This document shows, piece by piece, positions 8,130 through 16,084 of a stretch of 64,000 bases of DNA. Where the stretch lies: assembly GCF_001618865.1 (NCBI RefSeq), contig NZ_CP015136.1, forward strand, positions 1,461,001 to 1,525,000. The letters run 5' to 3'. A program made the translations under genes and the position numbers. The notes under the pieces were generated by a model. That model had not been told where the DNA came from. It saw nothing but the letters and a program-made list of their open reading frames with translations, and did no database searches. Every line of letters begins with the position of its first letter. Within the stretch, counting starts at the first letter, position 1. This DNA comes from Luteitalea pratensis (lineage in GTDB: Bacteria > Acidobacteriota > Vicinamibacteria > Vicinamibacterales > Vicinamibacteraceae).

Positions 8130-9284
8130 CTATGCACGAGCGTCGATCGCGAGCAGGATCGCGGCGGCGAGTGCGGCGCGGTCGGAGAGCGACGCGATCT
8201 CCACGTGCTCATGCCGCGCGTGCGCGCCGTCACCGATCGCACCGAGGCCGTCGAGCGTCGGCACGCCGAGGGCTGCGGTGAAGTTGCCATCCGACGCGCC
8301 GCCGGTCGCCCCTTCCCGCACGTCGAGGCCAAGCGTCTCGCCGGCCTCGCGCGCCAGCGCGAACAAGCGCTGCACATGCGGGCCCCGCTCGAGGGGCGGC
8401 CGCTCGAAGCCGCCCTGCCACGCCAGCCGCACCCGTGGGTCGTGCGGCGCCAGCGCCGCGAAGGCCTGCTCGATGCGCGCCTGCTCGTCCGCCTCGCTCA
8501 CGCGGACGTCGATCTCGGCTTGCGCGTGCTCGGCGACGACGTTCGAGCGCGACCCTCCCGCGACGACCCCGGCGTTGATCGTGGTGCCGCGTTCGGGCGC
8601 CTGGAGCGCATGCATGGCCAGGATCTGCAGGGCGAGTTCGGTGATCGCCGACGCACCTGCCTCCGGCGCGATGCCCGCGTGAGCCGAGATGCCCCGCACG
8701 TCGAGCCGATACGTCCCGACACCCTTGCGGGCGGTCTTCAGCACGCCGCCTGGCAACGCCGGCTCGAAGACGAGCACGGCGGCGCTCGCACGCGCCTCGT
8801 CCTCGATCAGGTCGCGCGACGTGCCGCTGCCGATCTCCTCATCGGTCGTGAACAGGCAGCGGACGCGGAGATCGCGCAGGTGCGGCCGCGCCACTGTCAC
8901 AGCGAGGATCGCGATGGCCAGGCCGGCTTTCATGTCGAAGGTACCCGGACCGTGCAATCGTCCGTCGCGAATTGCGACCGGCATCTGCGCGAGCGTGCCG
9001 ATTGGCCACACGGTGTCGAAGTGCCCGAGCAACAGGACCTGGCGTGAGCCCGACCCGATCGTGGCGCGCAGGTGCGCGCCGGCGCCCGAACGGGGCACCC
9101 GCTCGACCGGGGCACCCGCGCCGTCAAGCAGCGCGGCAATGGCGTCGGCACAATGACCGAGAGCCGCCTCGTCGCCGCTGGGCGACTCGATGCGCGCGAG
9201 CCCGGCGGTCGCCTCCACGAGCGAGTCGCGCCGGTTTGCGCACGCGTCCCTCAAACCCAGCGCGTCGATCCTCACGAGGCGCAC
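8130..9284 (-). CDS. M20 family metallopeptidase/amidase, candidate N-succinyl-L-amino-acid desuccinylase
   Basis: 384 residues, carboxypeptidase G2/ArgE/DapE-like. Zinc ligands and catalytic residues fit: LLLGHFDTVWP (H and D), GPGTFDMKAG (bridging D), LFTTDEEIGS (catalytic E, ligand E), FEPALPGG, and GGASDGNFTAALGVPTLDGLG near the C-terminus with a final HARHEHVEI. No signal peptide. The start is a GTG at 9284 without a strong ribosome site, so the N-terminus is uncertain. With the COG3375 and NSAR genes it could complete a D- to L-amino-acid route; in isolation only amidase/peptidase activity is supported. Confidence 0.85.
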   Translation of the reverse strand: MRLVRIDALGLRDACANRRDSLVEATAGLARIESPSGDEAALGHCADAIAALLDGAGAPVERVPRSGAGAHLRATIGSGSRQVLLLGHFDTVWPIGTLAQMPVAIRDGRLHGPGTFDMKAGLAIAILAVTVARPHLRDLRVRCLFTTDEEIGSGTSRDLIEDEARASAAVLVFEPALPGGVLKTARKGVGTYRLDVRGISAHAGIAPEAGASAITELALQILAMHALQAPERGTTINAGVVAGGSRSNVVAEHAQAEIDVRVSEADEQARIEQAFAALAPHDPRVRLAWQGGFERPPLERGPHVQRLFALAREAGETLGLDVREGATGGASDGNFTAALGVPTLDGLGAIGDGAHARHEHVEIASLSDRAALAAAILLAIDARA

Positions 9285-9315
9285 TCGACTCGCGCAGCCC
9301 GCGTTCCCTTGTCGG

Positions 9316-10089
9316 TCATTGCCAAGCCATTGTCGCCCCTGTACGAGCCCGCGCCCATTTGCGATCCGGCGGGCCCAGCACCGGTGTCGTCAGTCGCACG
9401 CGAATCAAGTACCCCTCGTGGTTCGGGTGGATGCGGTCGGCGACCCACAGGTCCTCGCGTGGCGTGCCGTCCGTGGTCAACATCGCATCCCACAGGTCTA
9501 TGAAGGACAGGCCCTTCTCGGTCGATATCCACGCCTTGATCAGGGCGTTGGCGCGCATCCGCTGCGGCGCCTCGTCCCAGCGCCCCGGTCCGGGCGTGAT
9601 GCTCGACCAGGCAATGGTCGCGCCCGGCAGGCCAGCCCGGATCCGTGTCACCAACATCCTGGTGTCGGCCAGGAGTTGCTCCGGCGTCTTGCCCTGGTGG
9701 ATGTCGTTGCCGCCCACATGCAGTACGACCACGCGCGGCTTGTAGCGGATGACCAGCCGGTCGATGTACTGGAGCAGGTCGCCGGTCCGGAACGAGTCGA
9801 TGCCGCGGTTGATCACCGTGTAGCCGGACAGGTCCTCCCGGAACGTCGTCCAGCGATCGAACTGCGAGTCCCCGGCCAGGAGGATGGCGTTGGCTGGTGG
9901 CGGCGTCGCCTGGTCGAGGGTCTCGTAGGCCGCGACCCGTTGCGCGAAGCGGACGGCGGGGTCCATGGGCTGCTGGGCGCTGACGGGCGTTGCCAGGCCG
10001 AGGCCGAGCGATATCAGGCCCCCGAGCGCACGCTTCACCGTACTGTGGGTGGCCGGCGCCGGGACGGAACCATTGTCAATGGGAGGCAT
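9316..10089 (-). CDS. Exported SGNH/GDSL-family hydrolase
   Basis: 257 residues. SGNH esterase/lipase fold: block I LLAGDSQFD (nucleophile Ser), block II NRGIDSF, block III VGGNDI (Gly-Asn oxyanion), block V DRIHPNHEGY (catalytic Asp/His). A hydrophobic segment (residues ~20-37, ending VSAQQ) is a signal peptide, so the enzyme is periplasmic or secreted. Such proteins in sugar-degrading bacteria often deacetylate carbohydrates; the substrate here is unknown. An AGGGAAC stretch sits upstream of the ATG. Confidence 0.85.
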   Translation of the reverse strand: MPPIDNGSVPAPATHSTVKRALGGLISLGLGLATPVSAQQPMDPAVRFAQRVAAYETLDQATPPPANAILLAGDSQFDRWTTFREDLSGYTVINRGIDSFRTGDLLQYIDRLVIRYKPRVVVLHVGGNDIHQGKTPEQLLADTRMLVTRIRAGLPGATIAWSSITPGPGRWDEAPQRMRANALIKAWISTEKGLSFIDLWDAMLTTDGTPREDLWVADRIHPNHEGYLIRVRLTTPVLGPPDRKWARARTGATMAWQ

Positions 10090-10155
10090 GATGTCGAGGG
10101 TTCCCTGAGAACTCTATCGCGACTCAGCGCGGCGCCCGCCGGACGACTCACCGAC

Positions 10156-10214
10156 GTAGCCGCCGACCTTCAGGTCGGCGGATCGCCCGCGTCGACCCGA
10201 AGGTCAACGCCTAC
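10156..10214. repeat. Two family-3 REP-like palindromes
   Basis: GTAGCCGCCGACCTTCAGGT... (10156-10181) followed by the inverted copy ending CAACGCCTAC (10189-10214): a head-to-head pair like a bacterial interspersed mosaic element, between the SGNH and amidohydrolase genes. Confidence 0.7.
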
Positions 10215-10259
10215 GTGTCTCTGACCGCAGGCGGCAGGAGTCGTCGCGCAAGGTGGTGC

Positions 10260-11648
10260 TTACAGTGTACCGAGCCGGGCCAGGTCCACGAGCCGGCCCG
10301 CCGCCATCACGACGCGCGTGCGCCGGATCGCGCTGATGTCGGTATCCGGTTGGCCGTTCACGACCAGGAGATCGGCAGCGGCGCCAGGACGAATCACACC
10401 GAGGTCTGCGCCTCCCTTGCCGAGGAAGGCCGCCGCGGTGCTGGTTGCTGCCGTCAGGGCCGCGCTCGCCGACAGCCCCGCCGTCGTCAGCAATTCGAGT
10501 TCACGCCATGGCGCCTCGCCGCGTCCGGCGTGGGGCACTTCGGTGTGTCCACCCATCACGATGCGCGCGCCGTGCTCGTGCAGCCGGCGGGTGAGCATCT
10601 GCATCTTCCTGAAGCCCTCGACGCGCGTGGCGGCCGACAGCGTGCTGCCCTTCGGCAGCGTGTCCGCGGGCTGCACCTCGAAGACCGCGAGCGTCGCGTC
10701 GACGAACGGCCGCTTGCGCGTGACGATTTCGTACAGGCGTCGTGCCTCGGGGCCGTCCAGGTCCGCGTCGGCGAAGAGCGCATAGCGGCCATCGCTTCGT
10801 GTGGCGTTGTTGGCCAGGACGGCCTGCCGATAGCGTTCGGCCTGCATCGGCGAGGCGACACTCGTGCCGAAGGAGGTGATGTGCTCGAGGCCGGTCAGGC
10901 CCGCCTCAATCAGTTCGCGCGCGTCGAGGATCTCGAGATGGGCCGTGCTCGGCACCCCTCGTGCCTGGCACGCCTCGATTACCGCCAGCGCGCTCGCGAG
11001 CGGCAGCCGAAAATAGATCTTGATCGCCGTCGCGCCCTGATCCACGGCGCGGTGCACTTGCCGCCGGGCCTCCTCCGGATCGCGCGCGACGACCGAGTCG
11101 GCCGGATACGCGGGCCCCTCGCCGTCGATGTGCGGGCCGGTCAGGAACAGGCGCGGGCCGGGAAGCGCCTCCTCCTTGATCCGCCGACGAAGCGGTTCGT
11201 GTACCTCAATCCACTCGCCGGGGTCACGAAATGCCGTGATGCCGTGCGCCAGTTGCCGCAACGCCATCGCCGGGTCTTCCTCGATGTGGAAGTGGAGATC
11301 GATCAAACCGGGCAAAACGGTCGCGTCGTCGGCGCGCGTGACCGTGGCACCGGCCGGAGCGGCGACGTCCACCGCGCGTCCCGCGGCGACGATGGAACCG
11401 TCTCGAATCACGACGCGAGCGCCGTCGGTCACGGCGATGCGCAGGCCATCGAACAGGCGAGGTGCCTCGATGACCGTGGCGGTGCCCGGTGCGCCCTGCC
11501 CGCTTAGCCACGCGCCCGCGGTGCGACGAGCCAGCATCACTCCGGCGCCGGCGAGTCCTCCCGCCAGGAGGGCGCGCCTCGACACACCGGACGTGCACGC
11601 GTCATCGGAACGCTTCCCGGCATGTTGTCTTGTGCGGCGTGCAGTCAT
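10260..11648 (-). CDS. Tat-exported amidohydrolase (imidazolonepropionase-like, COG1228 type)
   Basis: About 462 residues. The N-terminus carries a twin-arginine type signal (SRRALLAGGLAGAGVM). Metal-dependent amidohydrolase core: LIDLHFHIEED (HxH), TAIKIYF (candidate carboxylated Lys), TAHLE and LEHI (His ligands), and a C-terminal beta-sandwich piece GVIRPGAAADLLVVNG. The segment where relatives usually have a GTD motif with the conserved Asp reads VMGGHTEVPHAG, so the Asp may be replaced. GTG 11651 is an alternative start; ATG 11648 has AAGGGACT upstream. Substrate unknown. Confidence 0.82.
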   Translation of the reverse strand: MTARRTRQHAGKRSDDACTSGVSRRALLAGGLAGAGVMLARRTAGAWLSGQGAPGTATVIEAPRLFDGLRIAVTDGARVVIRDGSIVAAGRAVDVAAPAGATVTRADDATVLPGLIDLHFHIEEDPAMALRQLAHGITAFRDPGEWIEVHEPLRRRIKEEALPGPRLFLTGPHIDGEGPAYPADSVVARDPEEARRQVHRAVDQGATAIKIYFRLPLASALAVIEACQARGVPSTAHLEILDARELIEAGLTGLEHITSFGTSVASPMQAERYRQAVLANNATRSDGRYALFADADLDGPEARRLYEIVTRKRPFVDATLAVFEVQPADTLPKGSTLSAATRVEGFRKMQMLTRRLHEHGARIVMGGHTEVPHAGRGEAPWRELELLTTAGLSASAALTAATSTAAAFLGKGGADLGVIRPGAAADLLVVNGQPDTDISAIRRTRVVMAAGRLVDLARLGTL

Positions 11649-11668
11649 CACGAGTCCCTTGCGTCGTT

Positions 11669-11694
11669 GCGTCGACCTGAAGGTCGACGCCTAC
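11669..11694. repeat. Family-3 REP-like palindrome
   Basis: GCGTCGACCTGAAGGTCGAC then GCCTAC, a near-perfect palindrome. It abuts the last heptad of the array that starts at the MFS stop codon. Confidence 0.7.
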
Positions 11695-11768
11695 GTCCCC
11701 CGTCGGCCGTCAGCCGTCGATCGGCATGCGTCCAGCCTCCAGCCTCCAGCCTCAAGCCTCAAGCGTTA
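11692..11768 (-). repeat. Heptad array, 11 units, anchored on the MFS stop codon
   Basis: Read on the minus strand from the stop: TAACGCT, TGAGGCT twice, GGAGGCT twice, GGACGCA, TGCCGAT, CGACGGC, TGACGGC, CGACGGG, GGACGTA. The TAA stop is the first three bases of unit 1, and the last unit runs into the REP-like palindrome. Confidence 0.8.
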
Positions 11769-13052
11769 CACTTCCCTGACCAGTCCCCGCCGCGTGGCCT
11801 CGGTGTTGCGCACCAGGGCCAGCATCGCGACCAGGGCGACCAGCGGCAACACGCTGGCGCCGACCATGATCGGCGCGAAGGAATAGTGATCCGCCACCCG
11901 GCCGGTCACGTAGATCGCGGCGATGGTGCCGAGCCCGGCGCCGGTGCCGCCCATGCCACTCACCGAGGCGACCGACGGCGGTGCGAAGAGGTCGGCCGGC
12001 AGGTTCAGGATGACGGTCGAGAAGGCGGCGTACGCGAAGGTCGACACGGCGAAGCAGGCGATGATCGCGGGCAGCGTGTCCACGAAGATGGTCGGCACGA
12101 GCAGGGTCATGCCCACGGTGCCGATGACGCCGATGGCCTTGCGCGCCGCACCGACCGACCAGCCGCGCTTGATCAGCCAGCTCGACACCCCGCCACCGAA
12201 GAAGTTGCCGGCGTCGGCCGCCAGAAATGGCACCCAGAAGGCGAGCAGTCCCTCTTCGACACTGAAGCCCCGGCTCACCAGGTAGATGGCGAACCAGTCC
12301 GTGATGAAGAACCACACCGGGTCGGTGAAGCTCTTGGACACGATGTAGCCCCATGTTTGCGGCAGCCGCAGCAGCGTGGCGTAGGGCAGGGCCTCGCCGC
12401 CGGCGTTCTCGGCCGGATCCACCTGATTGCGGTCGCGCAGGATCATGTCGCGCTCCTCCTCGGTGATCAGCGGGTGGTCCTCGGGCTTGCGGTAGAGCAC
12501 GAGGAACAGCGCCATCCAGAGGAACCCGAGCGCGCCGGTGATGATGAACGCCGGACGCCAGCTGCCGAACGTGGCGTAGAGCGAGAGGACGAGCCACGGT
12601 GCGATGGCGGCGCCCACCGACGAGCCGCTGTCAAACAGCGCCACCGCCCATCCGGACTCGCGCCGCGGGAACCACTCCGACACGGCCTTGGTCGCGCCCG
12701 GCCAGTTGCCTGCTTCGCCCAGGCCGAGTGCGAAGCGCGCCGCCATGAAGGAGCCGAGGCCATTGGCCCACGCCGTCGAGATCGCGGCCAGCGAGTACCA
12801 GGCCACGCCCACCGAGAGCCCGCGCCGCGTGCCGAGGTGGTCGATCACGCGCCCCGCGATGGTCTGGCCCACGGCATAGGCGACGCGGAAAGCGATCAGC
12901 ACCCGGGCAAAGTCCGAGTTGGTCCACCCGTAGAGCTTCTTGAGCTCCGGCGCGAGCACGCTCAACGTCTGCCGGTCGATGTAGTTGACGACCGTCGACA
13001 GGAAGAGCAGCCCACCGATGTACCACCGAAGCCCACGCACGCGCCGCGCCAC
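11766..13052 (-). CDS. MFS transporter, anion:cation symporter (hexuronate ExuT-like) family
   Basis: 428 residues with about 12 hydrophobic helices. [21 protein letters not shown] at helix 1, the [13 protein letters not shown] loop between helices 2 and 3, and [20 protein letters not shown] (typical of ACS/ExuT carriers) identify the family. Probably imports a sugar acid such as galacturonate or a related anion; substrate specificity is inference. GTG start with GGGAG upstream. The gene ends in a heptad repeat whose first three bases are its TAA stop. Confidence 0.87.
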   Translation of the reverse strand: MARRVRGLRWYIGGLLFLSTVVNYIDRQTLSVLAPELKKLYGWTNSDFARVLIAFRVAYAVGQTIAGRVIDHLGTRRGLSVGVAWYSLAAISTAWANGLGSFMAARFALGLGEAGNWPGATKAVSEWFPRRESGWAVALFDSGSSVGAAIAPWLVLSLYATFGSWRPAFIITGALGFLWMALFLVLYRKPEDHPLITEEERDMILRDRNQVDPAENAGGEALPYATLLRLPQTWGYIVSKSFTDPVWFFITDWFAIYLVSRGFSVEEGLLAFWVPFLAADAGNFFGGGVSSWLIKRGWSVGAARKAIGVIGTVGMTLLVPTIFVDTLPAIIACFAVSTFAYAAFSTVILNLPADLFAPPSVASVSGMGGTGAGLGTIAAIYVTGRVADHYSFAPIMVGASVLPLVALVAMLALVRNTEATRRGLVREV

Positions 13053-13116
13053 CCGGTTGCTCCCGCGAAATCGTCCCGACAGGGGAAAGCGCGTGAAGCT
13101 TACCGCAGGGCCGGCT

Positions 13117-13122
13117 TATGCT
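13117..13122 (+). promoter_or_regulatory. -10-like hexamer TATGCT, 8 nt before ATG 13131
   Basis: Consistent with a leaderless start; no Shine-Dalgarno sequence between hexamer and ATG. It fixes the start at 13131; open frame continues upstream into the opposite gene and is not coding. Confidence 0.55.
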
Positions 13123-13130
13123 TGAGAGTC

Positions 13131-14843
13131 ATGTCGTGCCCGCCCGCTCGAGTCCTCGTCCGCCGCTGCGCCTGTGTTGCGCTTGCCATCCTCATCTTGG
13201 CGGCGTCGCCCGGCGCACAAGTCGCCGGTGGCCCGGGAGCCCCGGCGAGCCAGACGGCACGCTTCGATGCGCCGGCAGTCCGCCTCGTGCTGCTCATTGC
13301 CGTCGATCAGTTCCGCCCCGACTACCTGTCGCGGTTCGGCCCGCCCGAGGGCGGCCTGAAGACCCTGCTCACCCGCGGTGCGGTATTCACCTCCGCGTAC
13401 CTCGAGCACGGCACCACGGTGACCGCCGTGGGCCACTCGACCATGCTGACAGGTTCGACGCCAGCGGTCAGCGGCATCATCGAGAACACCTGGTACGAGC
13501 GCGCCACGAAGACGACGGTCGAGAGCATCACTGACTCCACCGTGCAGATCGTCGGCGCGGCCGCGTCTGGCGGTGTCGGTGCGTCGCCGCGTCGCCTCCT
13601 GGTCCCCACGCTTGGCGATCAGATCAAGATGGCGTCGGCGGCCGCGCCGGGCACGCCGCTGGCGCCGCGGGTGATCGGCATCTCCCTCAAGGATCGCAGC
13701 GCGATCCTCCCCGCGGGCCACGCCGCTGACGCCGCCTACTTCTTCCGCGGCGGGCGTTTCGTCACGAGCACCTACTATCGTCCGGCCCTGCCTGCGTGGG
13801 TCGAGGCGGTCAACGCGCGCCGCATTGCCGATACGTACGCCGGCAAGCAGTGGACCTTCGATGGCGGTGCGCACGCGTATCCGGCAACGACCGGCGCCGC
13901 GCTCGACGCAGCCGTCGCCGCCAGCCCGGCAGGCAACGAGCTGGTGCTGGCGGTGGCCACGGCCGCCCTCGAGCACGAACAGCTCGGGCAGCGCGGCGTC
14001 ACCGACGTGTTGACCGTCAGCTTCTCCGCCAACGACTCGGTGGGTCATGCCTATGGCCCGGAGTCGCCCGAAGTGCGGGACATCACTCACCAGACCGATC
14101 GTCAGCTGCAGACGTTGCTCGACGAGGTCGAGCGGCGCGTCGGCCTGCGGCAGACGCTGATTGCGTTCACTGCCGACCACGGCGTCGCGCCCAGGCCCGA
14201 GGCGGCGACGGCGTTGCGGATCCCGGGAGGACGGTTTCCCGCGACGGTGGTGAGCGACGCCATCGAATCGGCGCTGGTGGCCAAGTACGGCGCCGGGCCC
14301 TGGATCGAGAAGGCGCCGTCGCTGGCAAACATCTATCTCGATGTGGCGCTGATTGACGGCAAAGGCCTCGACCGCGCGGAGGTCCGGCGGGTCGCTGCTG
14401 AGGCCGTGTCGAGAGTCCCTCATGTCGCGCGGGTGTACACGCGCGACGCGATTCTCTCGGGCGCCGTACCCCGAGAGACGATTTCAGAACGGATCACGCG
14501 TGGCTATCACCGTGATCGCTCGGGCGACCTGCACGTGTTGCTGGAGCCACACTGGATCGCGGGCGGGGCGAACGCGACACATGGCACGCCCTACGGTTAT
14601 GACGCGCACATTCCCTTGATCCTGATGGGGCCGGGTATCGTGCCGGGCAGGTACCGCGACCACGTCGCGTTGCAGGATCTGGCGCAGACGCTGGCGGCCG
14701 TTCTCGAGGTCGAGCCGCCGTCGGGTGCGCAGGGGCGAGTACTCGCCGAAGCGTTGCGCACGGATGGCGGTAGCGGCGCCAACGCCGCCGATCCGGCAGC
14801 GGCCGGGCGCACGCCGCCTGCGCACCGGCGGAACGCGCCGTGA
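13131..14843 (+). CDS. Exported type I phosphodiesterase / alkaline phosphatase-superfamily protein (PafA/PhoK-like)
   Basis: 570 residues. A signal peptide is present (CVALAILILAASPGAQ). The core matches nucleotide pyrophosphatase/phosphodiesterase members of the alkaline phosphatase superfamily: LLIAVDQFRPDYL (metal Asp), TAVGHSTMLTGSTPAVSGI (nucleophile Thr/Ser region), NDSVGHAYGP, FTADHGVAP (Asp-His) and THGTPYGYDAHIPL (His). Likely releases phosphate from phosphomonoesters or diesters in the periplasm. Stop overlaps the GTG of arfB (GTGA), so the two genes are coupled. Confidence 0.85.
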   Translation: MSCPPARVLVRRCACVALAILILAASPGAQVAGGPGAPASQTARFDAPAVRLVLLIAVDQFRPDYLSRFGPPEGGLKTLLTRGAVFTSAYLEHGTTVTAVGHSTMLTGSTPAVSGIIENTWYERATKTTVESITDSTVQIVGAAASGGVGASPRRLLVPTLGDQIKMASAAAPGTPLAPRVIGISLKDRSAILPAGHAADAAYFFRGGRFVTSTYYRPALPAWVEAVNARRIADTYAGKQWTFDGGAHAYPATTGAALDAAVAASPAGNELVLAVATAALEHEQLGQRGVTDVLTVSFSANDSVGHAYGPESPEVRDITHQTDRQLQTLLDEVERRVGLRQTLIAFTADHGVAPRPEAATALRIPGGRFPATVVSDAIESALVAKYGAGPWIEKAPSLANIYLDVALIDGKGLDRAEVRRVAAEAVSRVPHVARVYTRDAILSGAVPRETISERITRGYHRDRSGDLHVLLEPHWIAGGANATHGTPYGYDAHIPLILMGPGIVPGRYRDHVALQDLAQTLAAVLEVEPPSGAQGRVLAEALRTDGGSGANAADPAAAGRTPPAHRRNAP

Positions 14844-15256
14844 TCGCCGTTTCGGACACGATTGTGCTGCACGAGCGTGATCTCGAGGAGCGGTTCGTAC
14901 GCGCCTCAGGCCCTGGCGGTCAGAACGTCAACAAGGTCGCGACAGCGGTGCAACTGCGCGTCGACGTCGCCGCCACGAGCCTGCCGACTCCGGTCAAGTC
15001 ACGCCTGCTGCGCCTCGGCGGCAGTCGCGTCACGACCGACGGCGTGCTGGTGATCGAGGCGCGTGAGTACCGGACGCAGGCGCAGAATCGCGTCGCGGCC
15101 CGCGAGCGGCTCCGCGCCCTGCTCGAGCAGGCGGCCACCCCACCCCGGCCTCGCCACGCCACGTCGCCCTCGAAGGCCTCGCGCGTGCGTCGGCTCGAAT
15201 CGAAGCAGAAGCGCAGTGACCTGAAGCGAGACCGTCGCTCGTCGTCTAACGAATGA
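14840..15256 (+). CDS. arfB: Peptidyl-tRNA hydrolase ArfB (alternative ribosome rescue)
   Basis: 138 residues. ArfB/YaeJ releases peptides from stalled ribosomes with a GGQ motif, seen here as ASGPGGQNVNKVATAVQLR (GGQ near residue 27). The basic C-terminal tail (from ~100, rich in R/K, SKQKRSDLKRDRR) is the part that enters the mRNA channel. Length matches the family (~140). GTG start overlapping the previous stop. Confidence 0.93.
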   Translation: MIAVSDTIVLHERDLEERFVRASGPGGQNVNKVATAVQLRVDVAATSLPTPVKSRLLRLGGSRVTTDGVLVIEAREYRTQAQNRVAARERLRALLEQAATPPRPRHATSPSKASRVRRLESKQKRSDLKRDRRSSSNE

Positions 15257-15372
15257 CCTTTGGTCTCGCCCGCGTACACCTTCTGGCGGAACATCATAGC
15301 GTTCGACCTTTCCCAGCGCAGCCGGGATCCCAATGCCCGCTGGCGGCGTCCAAGAGGAGTGCTGGGCAAACG

Positions 15373-15393
15373 TTGCGTATTGCGTATTGCGTA
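15373..15393. repeat. Three-unit heptad repeat (TTGCGTA)
   Basis: Three exact TTGCGTA copies in tandem, the shortest of the heptad arrays in the window. Confidence 0.75.
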
Positions 15394-15500
15394 TTTGCCT
15401 TGTACAAGCATCGAGCCGCCGGAAGTGCCCCCCTTTCCGTGTGCGGCGTCTTTCCTTGAACCTTGGGCGGATCCGATCGGGATACGCGCACTTGTGACGA

Positions 15501-15516
15501 TGGCGCAGATTTCGCA
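15501..15516 (+). promoter_or_regulatory. Candidate sigma-54 promoter of the PEP-CTERM gene
   Basis: TGGCGCAGATTTCGCA compared with consensus TGGCAC-N5-TTGCA: GG and GC dinucleotides are 10 nt apart as required. A start site about 12 nt downstream would leave a ~37-nt leader carrying the GCGGGAG ribosome site. PEP-CTERM genes in other bacteria are often sigma-54 controlled (PrsK/PrsR). Confidence 0.4.
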
Positions 15517-15563
15517 AAGGTCCCGACCGGCTTGGGCTTCCCAGCCCTCAATCGAGCGGGAGC

Positions 15564-15992
15564 ATGAAAAGGGTGGCTATGCAGAAATTCGTGATAGCGG
15601 CAACACTGACGTGCGCGGGGATCATGGGCAGCACGGGCGCAAGTGCCGCTCAGTTGAGCCCCTTCAACTTCTCGGTGGCGGGCGGTGGCGTCGCGGGCAC
15701 GATGACGCACTGGAACGATATCGACATCAACTTTTACGAGCGCGGCGCAGCAGCCGGCCTGTCGAGCCCGGCGTTCATCCCTGACCAGAGGGCGGCTGAA
15801 CTGAACGCCCAAGTGGAGGACGAGACACCGACGTGGACGCCGGGTCCGATGAGCTTGTTCGCGTTCCCCAGCACCTCCTCGTCGATGGACGACGCGACGA
15901 CGGCGGACGTGCCCGAGCCTGCAGGCCTGGCGCTGATGGGCTTGGCGCTGTCGAGCGTGGCGCTCGCGATTCGCCGTCGGCCTCGGTCCTGA
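15564..15992 (+). CDS. Small exported PEP-CTERM protein
   Basis: 142 residues. Signal peptide (KFVIAATLTCAGIMG...ASAA), a short low-complexity mature part of ~80 residues, then the sorting signal VPEPAGLALMGLALSSVALA followed by IRRRPRS: a PEP motif, one hydrophobic helix and a basic tail, as recognised by exosortase EpsH-type enzymes. No exosortase gene is in the window. The start ATG has GCGGGAGC upstream; ATG 15579 is an alternative. A Rho-independent terminator follows. Function beyond surface sorting unknown. Confidence 0.88.
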   Translation: MKRVAMQKFVIAATLTCAGIMGSTGASAAQLSPFNFSVAGGGVAGTMTHWNDIDINFYERGAAAGLSSPAFIPDQRAAELNAQVEDETPTWTPGPMSLFAFPSTSSSMDDATTADVPEPAGLALMGLALSSVALAIRRRPRS

Positions 15993-16038
15993 CGACCGTT
16001 CGGCACGCAGCCTGGTACCCGGGGACGAGGTAGATGAG

Positions 16039-16080
16039 ACACGGAAACGGAGGTTGCCCTCCATTCCGTGTTTTCTTGTC
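16039..16080 (+). terminator. Rho-independent terminator of the PEP-CTERM gene
   Basis: Arms ACACGGAAACGGAGG and CCTCCATTCCGTGT form a ~14-bp stem with one bulge and a TTGC loop, followed by TTTTCTTGTCTT. The T-run is only on the plus strand. Confidence 0.8.
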
Positions 16081-16084
16081 TTGG

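Larger units (their letters stand above)
15257..15563. other. Intergenic region upstream of the PEP-CTERM gene
   Basis: 307 bases with no gene. It contains three TTGCGTA heptads (15373-15393) and a candidate sigma-54 promoter (15501-15516). Confidence 0.6.

Noticed and set aside
11622-13130. Plus-strand upstream extension of the exported phosphodiesterase
   Set aside because: The extension is antisense to the MFS gene; the signal peptide and -10-like hexamer place the start at 13131.
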